Positions 1 to 5,591 of a stretch of 11,067 bases of DNA are shown here, piece after piece (within the stretch, counting starts at the first letter, position 1; each line of letters opens with the position of its first letter). The notes under the pieces are model-generated. The model was not told the origin of the DNA and ran no database searches. It was given only the letters and a program-made list of their open reading frames with translations. Where the stretch lies: NCBI GenBank assembly GCA_026770575.1, contig MU657250.1:1-11067 (forward strand). The letters run 5' to 3'. Position numbers and translations under genes: made by a program. This DNA is from Pelagophyceae sp. CCMP2097. Its lineage: Eukaryota > Sar > Pelagophyceae.

Positions 1-200
1 GATTCCACGTTGGTAAAGTGATGCGGTGCGTGGTCGCCGTCGGTGCGCTCGTAGACGCGCAGCGGCGCCTCCGCCGCCGCGTCGACGAAGGACTCGTTCG
101 TCTTCTTCTTCGGCGCCGGCGCGCGGCCGAGCACGCTCTTTCGCCCCTTGTTGGCGTCCTTGCCCTCCTCGTCCATGTTGTACTTGTTCGCGTCGGGCAC
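1..200 (-). CDS. Partial exon of an unidentified gene running off the left edge
   Basis: One minus-strand frame is open from position 200 to the window edge and reads as a plausible hydrophilic protein. From the ATG at 176-174 there are 58 codons, beginning MDEEGKDANKGRKSV, with a basic PAPKKK stretch and ending near VYERTDGDHAPHHF. Third codon positions are almost all G or C, like the confident genes here. The ATG has A at -3 and G at +4 (AACATGG), so it may be the true start. Alternatively, a CCGCAG acceptor just upstream (210-201) would make this an internal exon starting at 200, because the frame stays open to that point. I do not recognise a domain. The stop codon and any further exons lie outside the window. 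The plus-strand open frames over the same bases are Arg- and Pro-rich shadows. Confidence 0.5.
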   Translation of the reverse strand, partial: MPDANKYNMDEEGKDANKGRKSVLGRAPAPKKKTNESFVDAAAEAPLRVYERTDGDHAPHHFTNVE

Positions 201-269
201 CTGCGGTCGCAAAGTACTTGGCGCGGGGCTCCCTCTACCTAGGGGCCTTTGTTCCGCTGTAGCCGAAAG

Positions 270-313
270 AAAGCCGCACGGACAACCCAGAAAGCCGTAT
301 GGACAGACCCCAG
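270..313. repeat. Imperfect tandem 21-23 bp repeat
   Basis: Two adjacent copies begin AAAGCCG, continue with a GGACA core and end in CCCAG (270-290 and 291-313). Otherwise 201-377 shows nothing I can assign. Confidence 0.5.
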
Positions 314-377
314 ATACACGCTCTCTGTAAACACATTTCCAAATAATGGATGTGCACTTTCGCTGACCCAGGGTCCT

Positions 378-419
378 AGATTCTAGTTGGGGTCAGATTC
401 TAATTGGGGCAGGAACTTC
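378..419. repeat. Solo right-end terminal repeat of the TIR element
   Basis: This stretch has the same bipartite design as the right end of the 451-640 element: two GATTCTA-type motifs, each followed by GGGG, then GGAACTTCC and TA (420-421 is the edge). It differs mainly by a swap of the inner ATTGG motif. No matching left end is visible upstream, so it looks like a truncated older copy. Confidence 0.55.
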
Positions 420-450
420 CTATATAGCTTTTAGTTATGTAGGAAGTGTA

Positions 451-640
451 GGAAGTCCTCCCCCCTATTGGATTCAGGATCCCCTATTGGATTCCAACCT
501 TCTTCTAAACTTTTTCACACTTTGTAAGCTCTCGGATTGGTGCAAAAAAATGCTTTTCTGAACAAATTGCATTTTCAAGCCCTATCATTGGCCATTCCGA
601 ATCCAATAGGGAGCAGAATCCAATAGGGGGTGGAACTTCC
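451..640. mobile_element. Non-autonomous TIR element (MITE-like), 190 bp, TA target duplication
   Basis: The left end (451-495) and right end (597-640) are inverted repeats of about 44 bp. Each has a GGAAGTYC-type tip, then a C-run with CCTATTGGATTC, a 5-6 bp spacer, and a second CCTATTGGATTC. TA stands directly outside both tips (449-450 and 641-642), as in Tc1/mariner-type insertions. The roughly 100-bp interior is AT-rich and has no credible reading frame, so the element would depend on a transposase from elsewhere. Superfamily assignment rests only on the TA and the TIRs and is inference. Confidence 0.75.
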
Positions 641-650
641 TAATGTAACA

Positions 651-717
651 AGTGCAGCCAGTTTTTCGAGGGGTGAAGGGCTTTTTAAGAAACGCTGGCG
701 ACGTCGCGGCGTATGAC
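651..717 (+). repeat. 67-bp dispersed repeat, copy 1
   Basis: Matches 1291-1357 at 64 of 67 positions (differences at 656, 674 and 712). It contains CCAGTTTTTCGAGGGG and CTTTTTAAGAAACGCTGG. It stops where the SINE-like sequence starts. Confidence 0.85.
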
Positions 718-924
718 CGATTCAGCGATTGGCGGTTGATACGATCGCTATTGGGAATAGAGGTCGAGCAGGTGCCTCATTGGAATCATCATAGAAGAAG
801 AAGGTGGTCGCGGGTTCGAATCTGGTCGGCAGCAAATTAAGCGATTAGTTTAAATGATTTTAATTATTTACGTGGGCATAGCAATGGGATTTGTCTGTAT
901 CCTTCGCTAAGAGTTCGGGTCCTC
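717..924 (+). mobile_element. tRNA-derived SINE-like repeat, copy 1
   Basis: This is related along its length to the reverse complement of 3375-3656. A tRNA-like 3' end is visible: Pol III B box GGTTCGAATC at 813-822 followed by GGTCGGC at 824-830, which can pair (with wobbles and one terminal mismatch) with ACCGATT at 716-722 as an acceptor stem. A degenerate A-box-like segment follows the 5' strand. The two arms are about 110 nt apart, so the unit is longer than a normal tRNA. After the tRNA-like part comes an AT-rich tail (831-870), then a conserved trailer CGTGGGCAT...GTATCCTTCG...CGGGTCCTC. No long reading frame is present. Confidence 0.65.
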
Positions 925-1178
925 TGCGCCGCGGCTACGCCGCCTGAGGCGGCTGTGCCGCCTGCGGAGGTTAAGCCGCCCGCGCGGCTACGCCGCCTGA
1001 GGCGGCTGTGCCGCCTGCGGTGGTTAAGCAGCCTGCGACGGCTACGCCGCATGAGGCGGCTGCGCCGTGTGCGGCGGCTACGCCGCCTAAGGCGGCTACT
1101 CCGCCTTAGGCGGAAGCTCCGACGCTGCGCAGCCTACTGCGGCTACGCCGCCTGCGGCGGCTACGCCGCTTGAGGCGG
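925..1178. repeat. GC-rich palindromic minisatellite
   Basis: The quasi-palindrome CCGCCTNAGGCGG (with variants CCGCATGAGGCGG and CCGCTTGAGGCGG) recurs about seven times, alternating with GGCTACGCCGCC. The first two units form a 53-bp direct repeat (931-983 and 984-1036) with few differences. Open frames through it encode only Leu-Arg-Arg repeats and are treated as artefacts. Confidence 0.85.
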
Positions 1179-1179
1179 T

Positions 1180-1285
1180 TCAGACCCTATTCTCCTCCGG
1201 GCGCCGGAGGAGACTCCCCGTACCTCCCAGTCGCTTCGATCCCGAGGAGGGCGGTAACGTGCGGTACAGACCCTAATCACGCACG
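1180..1285. repeat. GC-rich core repeat, diverged copy C
   Basis: Shares the CTCCTCCGGGCGCCGG start and the GTCGCTTCG...CCCGAGGAGGGCGG end with the cores of copies A and B. It is also bracketed by GCGGTTCAG and GCGGTACAG. Confidence 0.65.
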
Positions 1286-1290
1286 GGCGC

Positions 1291-1357
1291 AGTGCGGCCA
1301 GTTTTTCGAGGGGCGAAGGGCTTTTTAAGAAACGCTGGCGACGTCGCGGCGCATGAC
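1291..1357 (+). repeat. 67-bp dispersed repeat, copy 2
   Basis: Matches 651-717 with three substitutions. Here it is not followed by the SINE-like sequence but by a diverged version of itself (next entry). Confidence 0.85.
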
Positions 1358-1365
1358 GATGTGGC

Positions 1366-1444
1366 GCGGCCAGTGAAGTGAGGGACGAAGGGCGTTCACG
1401 ACTTTGCATGTAGCTTGGCGACGTAGTTTTGGCGGCGCATGACG
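1366..1444 (+). repeat. Diverged tandem copy of the 67-bp repeat
   Basis: Preserves the order GCGGCCAGT, a GACGAAGGGC block, TTGGCGACGT and GGCGCATGAC of the preceding copy, with an enlarged middle. Confidence 0.5.
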
Positions 1445-1503
1445 CGCGGCCGCGGCCATGAATGTCGCTGAGCACTTTTTTCTGAAATATCGTAAGTCGG
1501 AAC

Positions 1504-1545
1504 AAAAAAAATCTCCCCGGCTCGAACCCGAGTCTCGCCACTGCA
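1504..1545 (-). other. tRNA-like T-arm relic with T-run terminator
   Basis: On the minus strand a B box GGTTCGAGCC (1528-1519) sits in a fully paired five-base T stem (CTCGG/CCGGG). It is followed eight bases later by TTTTTTTT (1511-1504), a Pol III-type terminator. A short A-box-like GCAGTGGCG lies too close upstream for a full tRNA, and no anticodon arm is visible. I read it as a truncated tRNA-derived repeat, not a tRNA gene. Confidence 0.45.
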
Positions 1546-1596
1546 TCAGCTTGAATCTTGATTTTATTTAGATTTAATTAGTATTGCATTTGTACT

Positions 1597-1720
1597 GCCT
1601 CCGGGGCTTGAACCTGACTACCATCAACCCGTGACAACCGATTACATTGACCGACGACATCCTGGACGTGCGGTTGACTCGGGCAGATGCTTATTACCAC
1701 ACATTAGACCGACGCCTTCT
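1597..1720 (-). other. tRNA-like relic of composite copy A
   Basis: Minus strand: B box GGTTCAAGCCCC at 1614-1603 with four of five T-stem pairs, followed by GGAGGC. Upstream are two A-box-like stretches (GTCGGTCAATG and GTCGGTCTAATG). The spacing is too long for a functional tRNA unless spliced. It lies downstream, on the minus strand, of a TATATAA at 1806-1813 and a CATCAATCA shared with copy B. Confidence 0.4.
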
Positions 1721-1805
1721 CAGCGGTGCGGATGTTGGGTATCGAGCTTTTTGTTTTTAGAGATGGTCGGAGTTGGTGATTGATGAGAGTGTTTGAAATA
1801 TTTGT

Positions 1806-1813
1806 TATATAAA
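1806..1813. promoter_or_regulatory. Possible TATA box of composite copy A
   Basis: TATATAAA, about 25-30 bases ahead (minus-strand sense) of CTCATCAATCA. The same spacing recurs in copy B (2708-2715). Transcription from it is inference. Confidence 0.3.
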
Positions 1814-1844
1814 CACATATGAAGACCAACCTTTGACCCTCACA

Positions 1845-2034
1845 GGAGGGTCGGTACAGACCCCAATCTCCTCCGGGCGCCGGGGGATGGCTTACGCGAC
1901 GCGTGTCGTGGCGCCGGGGGGAAACCCCCCGGACCCCCCGTCGCTTCGCTCCCGAGGAGGGCGGTACAGTTCCGAATCGCTTAAAAATGGAGCCCATAAG
2001 CGGGATGGTACATTAGCCGAATATGTAGTTAGAT
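1845..2034. repeat. Composite dispersed repeat, copy A
   Basis: Direct repeat of 2741-2903. A GC-rich core (1860-1955) contains the hairpin GGGGGGAAACCCCCC and GTCGCTTCGCTCCCG. It is flanked by direct repeats GGAGGGTCGGTACAG (1845-1859) and GGAGGGCGGTACAG (1956-1969). A distal part follows with GGAGCCCATAAGCGGG and ends GTAGTTAGAT (2025-2034). Confidence 0.85.
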
Positions 2035-2510
2035 AGCGCGCTTGCGGCGGAGGTCGTTCTCATCCATATGTTGCCGCATGCTGCGGTCGTGTTCATACTG
2101 CAACTCCTTGATGAACCATTCCTCGTAGCCGCTCCACTCCGCCTCTTGCCTGGGGTCGTCCTCGTACTCAAAGAGCGCTTGCTCTACGCCCTCGACGTCG
2201 ACGCCGGCGCTGATCAAGGCATCGTGCGCGTCTGCGGCGGCCGCGGATTCCGCTTCCATGATCGCAGCGTGCGCGTCTTCGAGCGCGAGCAGAGTCTCGT
2301 TCTAATATTGAAAGTGAAAATATAGGAATTCATGCAAATATTGATAGTGAAAATATAGAAATTCGTGCTGAATGTTTGAAGGATGCAAAAAAATGAAACT
2401 GATCTGGATTTGAAAAAAGCCCCACTTACTATATTTTTATTTTTGAACAGCTGAGACAACCAAAAAACATCATCAGCTAAACGAACCCGAATTAATGATT
2501 CCGAAGACAT
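2029..2510 (-). CDS. Small two-exon gene candidate, acidic protein of unknown function
   Basis: Exon 1 (2510-2430) runs from an ATG, has an in-frame TGA shortly upstream, and encodes 27 residues beginning MSSESLIRVRLADDV. It ends exactly at a consensus GTAAGT donor (2429-2424). A 128-nt AT-rich intron ends in a pyrimidine tract and ATTAG (2306-2302). Exon 2 (2301-2029) continues in phase 0 for 90 residues to TAA, giving 117 residues. Exon 2 is acidic and Ala-rich early (EDAHAAIMEAESAAAADAH). It ends in a charged helix-like segment (GYEEWFIKELQYEHDRSM) and a basic tail, LRRKRAI. Exon 1 is AT-rich and exon 2 GC-rich, so the exons may have different histories. The last Ile codon and stop lie within repeat copy A. 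I recognise no family. The phase-matched splice pair is the main support; a chance frame remains possible. Confidence 0.45.
2304..2369. repeat. 33-bp tandem duplication inside the intron
   Basis: Two adjacent copies of AATATTGAWAGTGAAAATATAG followed by RAATTCRTGC cover the 3' end of the proposed minus-strand intron. The pyrimidine tract and branch region are thus present twice, but only the exon-proximal copy has the ATTAG acceptor. Confidence 0.75.
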
Positions 2511-2573
2511 GATGATTCATCACAGGCATGCTATGGGTCGCTGAATCTTACTATAATATTGTGCCCAGTGCCA

Positions 2574-2651
2574 GGACCGAACCCCAAATCTTACGATTGA
2601 AGCGGTGATGGGCATCGTAACAACAGAATGCTAACAGTGCACCATCTTTGC
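2574..2651 (-). other. tRNA-like relic of composite copy B
   Basis: Minus strand: an A box TGGTGCACTGTTAG (2644-2631), close to the TGGCGCAGTGGTTAG of real tRNAs, and a B box GGTTCGGTCC (2583-2574) about 48 bases on. The T stem is degenerate, no acceptor stem closes, and no T-run follows, so this is a Pol III-type promoter relic or SINE head, not a functional tRNA. Confidence 0.5.
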
Positions 2652-2707
2652 AGTCGGCGTTGATCAGACGCCGATTGATTGATGATGTAAGTTGTTCTGT
2701 TCTTTGG

Positions 2708-2715
2708 TATATAAG
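2708..2715. promoter_or_regulatory. Possible TATA box of composite copy B
   Basis: TATATAAG, placed like 1806-1813: about 25-30 bases ahead of CATCATCAATCA on the minus strand, with the tRNA-like relic further downstream. Confidence 0.3.
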
Positions 2716-2740
2716 CACTTGCACATGGGGCCCGATCTAG

Positions 2741-2903
2741 GAGAAGGGTGGTACAGACCCCAATCTCCTCCGGGCGCCGGGGGGAGAACCCCCGGACCCC
2801 CCCGTCGCTTCGCTCCCGAGCCGAGGAGGGTGGTACAGTTCCGAATCGTTAAAGAATGGAGCCCATAAGCGGGACGGTACATTAGCCGAATTGGTAGTTA
2901 GAT
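2741..2903. repeat. Composite dispersed repeat, copy B
   Basis: Same order as copy A: AGGGTGGTACAG, then a GC core with CTCCTCCGGGCGCCGG and GTCGCTTCGCTCCCG, then GGAGGGTGGTACAG, GGAGCCCATAAGCGGG and GTAGTTAGAT. It is shorter in the core and differs by scattered substitutions. Sequence beyond GTAGTTAGAT is unrelated to that after copy A, so this is an element boundary. 2904-3155 holds nothing I recognise. Confidence 0.85.
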
Positions 2904-3155
2904 GTAATGTAATAAAAATCCGAGGATGTCCAGTCCCGGAGGACCTTCTCCTCGTCCCCTCTCTTGTAAACTGGAGGACACCGGTCCGTCCGTGATGAAC
3001 AATTGACCTTATGAGGCCCCATAATGGCCGGTTCCCGGCCAGCCAGACGGGTTTTGACTGGCGTGAGTCGCCTTAGGGGGTGTTGTGAGTGTCCCGTGAG
3101 CTGTTTAGGCATGCGGCTCCTCCTAGAAGGCAGGGTCTTAACGAGGAACCGACTC

Positions 3156-3272
3156 GCAGAGCGCCGCAGAGCGCCGCAGAGTATCGCAGGCGTCGCAGAG
3201 TGTCGCAGGCGTCGCAGGCGTCGCAGAGCGCTGCAGAGCGCTGCAGAGCGTCGCAGAGCATCGCAGAGCGTC
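3156..3272. repeat. 10-bp minisatellite with 9-bp variant units
   Basis: Twelve consecutive units: nine of 10 bp (GCAGAGCGYC, GCAGAGTGTC, GCAGAGCGCT and similar) and three of 9 bp (GCAGGCGTC). Because of the mixed unit lengths, frames through it change and produce artefactual Arg/Ala/Ser-rich open frames on both strands. Confidence 0.9.
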
Positions 3273-3290
3273 GGCAACGCTCGCCGACAG

Positions 3291-3327
3291 TCGCCGGCTG
3301 TCGCGGCGCGCCGCGACGCGCCGGCGA
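3291..3327. repeat. 37-bp near-perfect palindrome
   Basis: Arms TCGCCGGC-tg-TCGCGGCG and CGCCGCGA-cgc-GCCGGCGA meet at the centre without a loop. The inner 16 bases (3301-3316) are a perfect palindrome. It begins about 20 bp after the minisatellite ends. Confidence 0.85.
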
Positions 3328-3374
3328 GTGATATCCATGGGTGATCTTAAATTACAAGAGCGCGCCGGAGGCAC

Positions 3375-3656
3375 ACGGAGGACCCGAAGGATACAGCCAA
3401 AGCACATTGCAATGCCCACGTAGGAAATTCCTAAATAATTAAAATTATTTAACTAATCGCTGAACCTTCACATCCTCCTTATCTTTATTTTTTATTTTTT
3501 ATTTTTTATTGAGCTATTTCTTTTTTTGTTTTTTTGCGGCCGACCAGATTCGAACCTGTGACCAAAAACTTCTTCTACGATGATTCCAATGAGGCTCCTG
3601 CTCGACCTCCACTCCCAATTTTAGCAATCGCATCAACCACCAATCGCCGAATCGGC
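3375..3656 (-). mobile_element. tRNA-derived SINE-like repeat, copy 2, inverted
   Basis: On the minus strand the order matches copy 1: GCCGATT (3656-3650), CGGCGATTGGTGG as a fair A box, B box GGTTCGAATC (3556-3547) and GGTCGGC (3545-3539), which closes a seven-base acceptor stem with GCCGATT including two G-U pairs. An A-rich tail follows (3535-3480, repeats of AAAAAAT), as expected for a retroposed SINE. Then GCGATTAGTTAAATAATTTT and the trailer CGTGGGCAT...GTATCCTTCGGGTCCTC. Compared with copy 1 it has the longer A tract and a TA-flanked 9-bp insertion at 3421-3433. The short plus-strand open frame over 3534-3764 is therefore repeat sequence, not a gene. Confidence 0.7.
3421..3433. other. 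9-bp palindromic insertion flanked by TA (possible transposon footprint)
   Basis: TA-GGAAATTCC-TA sits where copy 1 (869-870) has a single TA between ATTAT and CGTGGG. The 9 bp resemble the GGAACTTCC tips of the 451-640 element. Confidence 0.5.
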
Positions 3657-3777
3657 CGAGTTGCTGCCCTTTTCTTCCCAAAGGTGGAACCTCACGGATT
3701 TACCCGGGGACAGAAGGACAGACGGAAGGACGGACAGACAAAATTGCCCCTGGTAGGTTCCTAATCCTTCAATCAAA

Positions 3778-3838
3778 GGACCCGAAGGGCCCTTGCCGTA
3801 AACTGACGTTGATTAAACGGCAAGGACCCGAAGGGTCC
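3778..3838. other. Nested stem-loop
   Basis: Arms of 22 bp (3778-3799 and 3817-3838) pair around a 17-nt loop, with CCTTGCCGT/ACGGCAAGG perfect next to the loop. Each arm also folds on itself through GGACCC-GAA-GGGYCC. The GGACCCGAAGG motif recurs at the 3' end of SINE-like copy 2. No T-run follows, so a terminator role is not supported. Confidence 0.6.
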
Positions 3839-4067
3839 TCAATAAGGCCCGTAAAGGAGCCTAGATTTTATCAAATCCAAAATACCCCGTCTGAAAAAAG
3901 TCGGCCTCCATGCCGCAGTGAGATGGCGCAGGACACGCGGACGGCCGACGGCCCAAACCGCCCGCGCACACGCACTGTGTGCAGGTCCTGTCGATTTTAT
4001 AGATTCGGCGACGCTTTCGGATTTCTTGCCCGGACCGCAGGCCCGGACCTTGCGCCACGCGCCCGAG

Positions 4068-5554
4068 ATGCTGGGCGGCGCGAAGACGGTGGCGGATCTG
4101 GTCTCTGGGAAGGAGCTGGTGGACGTGGAGGCGGAGAATAGTGTGGAGGCGGTGCTGGAATTGCTGAAGGAACACGACATTCTCGCAGTACCTATCTATG
4201 GCGCCGCCCCCATCCTCCGCCGCCACGCCGCCCGGCGCGGCGCGGGCGCCGCCCATCTTTTCGAGGGTGGGAGGCAATACTGCGGGATTGTGAGCGTGCT
4301 AGACCTTGTCGCTTTCGTCGTGAACCGTTTACACCGGCGTCAAGAAGACGACGAGGACCGGGGAGCGGTCCCTGATGTTGATGCGTAGGCGAGCGCGGCG
4401 CGGGCTCTAAAGCGGACGCGAAACTCTCGGGCGGCGAAAGCGCGGCGGGCGCGGCGTCAGCGGCGGACGCCTCAAAGGCGGAATCGGCTTGTGCGGACGC
4501 TGGGGGCGCGGCGGGCGCTGATGCGGCGGACGCGGACGCGGCGTCGCTGCGCTCTGCTTTGGAGTCGCCGGTGCACCTGGCGCTGGGGGCGACGAGCGAG
4601 AGTACCTCGTTGTGGATAGAACCGGCGACGTTATCTGTTGTGAGTTTTCTTCTTCTGTGAATCACTCATTTGCGCCACCGGACACCCCGCTCATTAGTGG
4701 TCGGCAGTGGAGAAGTTGGCAAAGGGTGCGCACCGCCTCCTGGTGCCTTTACCTGGAGGCAGCGTGCGGCTGGTGACGCAGTCCGACGCTCTCCGCTTCC
4801 TTGCCCAATGCCACAGAGGCCCGCACTGCCAGCCCGAGCTGCGCGGGTTGCTGGACTCTAGACTCTATGACTTGAACCTGGGGCCGGGGCAAGACGTGCC
4901 GTTGCTGAGGGTCGACGCATCTGCGCCGCTGCTCGAGACGTTATCCGCCATGGCGACGCAGCAGGTGCGGGCCGTACCCGTGCTGCAGCAGCGGCGGTTG
5001 GTCTCCACGCTCAGCGTCTCCGACCTGCGAGGTGCGGGTGGAGCTTGTGCGGGATACGGTGCCGCGTTTTGTAAAAAATGCGCGCTCCGCCGGCGTCGAA
5101 ACGCTCCGTTAGGCATGGCGGCGTCTTCGCTGAGGTCGTTCGACCGAGTGACGGTGTCTGGGTTCCTTAAAGGTCTACACCCGGAGCTCGCTTACGTCGC
5201 ACACCCGCAGTTGGTTGGGACCGACACGCTGCCTGCGCCTCTGACCTGCCGCTCCGACGACCGCCTCATCGACATCATCGACTCTCTTCTTGGGTGCAAC
5301 GTCCACCGCAGCTGGGTCGTCAACAACCAGTGGGGGCAGCGTCCTTCAGTAGAAAATCGCCCTTTCGTAGAAAACCGGGAGCGTGAAAGCATCCGACGGC
5401 GTGCACACTCTCCACGCCCCCGCGCAGGCTGCACCCGCTGCACGCCGTGTCTGCGACGGACGTGCTCCTGGCAGTGCTGAACGCGCGACCACTGCTCGAG
5501 GGTACTCACTTCCAGCACGCGCACCTCCCGGTCCAAGACGACCAAGACACGTAG
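4068..5554 (+). CDS. Four-CBS-domain protein, AMPK gamma/SNF4-like, five exons
   Basis: Proposed exons: 4068-4319, 4394-4639, 4698-5031, 5113-5329, 5428-5554, giving 391 residues. CBS1 (about residues 6-84) includes TVADLVSGKELVDVEA, LAVPIY and GIVSVLDLVAFV, with a 20-residue Arg/Ala insert. An Ala/Asp/Ser-rich linker of about 55 residues follows. CBS2 has GAHRLLVP and TQSDALRFL; CBS3 has VRAVPVL and STLSVSDLRG; CBS4 has RLIDIIDSLLGCNVHRSWVV and SATDVLLAVL. The S/T-x-x-D motifs that contact nucleotide ribose in CBS proteins are present in all four, and HR pairs stand in CBS2 and CBS4 as in AMPK gamma. The family senses AMP/ADP/ATP; here the ligand and any kinase partner are inference. Splices 2-4 have matching phases; the first is ambiguous (4327/4388 also fits, 395 residues). 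The start is the first in-frame ATG. The frame is open upstream to about 3984, where a GTGCAG could be an acceptor of an earlier exon. Confidence 0.85.
4320..4393 (+). other. Intron 1 of the CBS gene (boundaries uncertain)
   Basis: A frame change between CBS1 and the linker, and a TAG at 4386-4388 in the CBS1 frame, require an intron. GTGAAC (4320) with GGCGAG (to 4393) keeps the frame; GTTTAC (4327) with GCGTAG (to 4388) also does and matches the TAG acceptors of two other introns. Confidence 0.55.
4640..4697 (+). other. Intron 2 of the CBS gene, 58 nt
   Basis: GTGAGT donor followed by a T-rich stretch, with ATTAG acceptor. Phase 0 on both sides. Its length is not a multiple of three, so splicing is needed to join the linker to CBS2. 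Confidence 0.8.
5032..5112 (+). other. Intron 3 of the CBS gene, 81 nt
   Basis: GTGCGG donor after SDLRG and GTTAG acceptor, phase 1 on both sides. It has no in-frame stop and is a multiple of three, so retention would add 27 residues (Cys- and Arg-rich, unlike CBS sequence). Confidence 0.65.
5330..5427 (+). other. Intron 4 of the CBS gene, 98 nt
   Basis: GTGGGG donor after WVVNN and CGCAG acceptor, phase 2. Splicing joins HRSWVVNNQ to LHPLHAVSATDVLLAVL, restoring the end of CBS4. Reading through instead gives a Cys/Arg-rich tail stopping at 5480. A GTAGAAAA repeat lies inside. Confidence 0.7.
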
Positions 5555-5591
5555 ACACCTTCTTCAAAATATTAGGATATTATTATTCATT

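Noticed and set aside
955..1173. Leu-Arg-rich open frame
   Set aside because: Translation of the palindromic GC minisatellite; mirrored by an equally open minus-strand frame.
1183..1290. CRISPR-like array
   Set aside because: Only partial copies of one GC-rich core; no regular repeat-spacer pattern anywhere in the window.
2574..2651. Functional tRNA gene on the minus strand
   Set aside because: A and B boxes are present, but the acceptor and T stems do not pair and no terminator follows.
3024..3419. Several overlapping Arg/Ala/Ser-rich open frames on both strands
   Set aside because: They traverse the 10/9-bp minisatellite and the palindrome, with no agreement between frames.
3534..3764. 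Plus-strand 76-residue open frame starting RPTRFEPVTK
   Set aside because: It is the antisense of SINE-like copy 2; the RFEPV stretch is just the B box read in reverse.
4290..4295. GTGAGC as a donor inside CBS1
   Set aside because: Using it would remove GIVSVLDLVAFV, the conserved end of CBS1.
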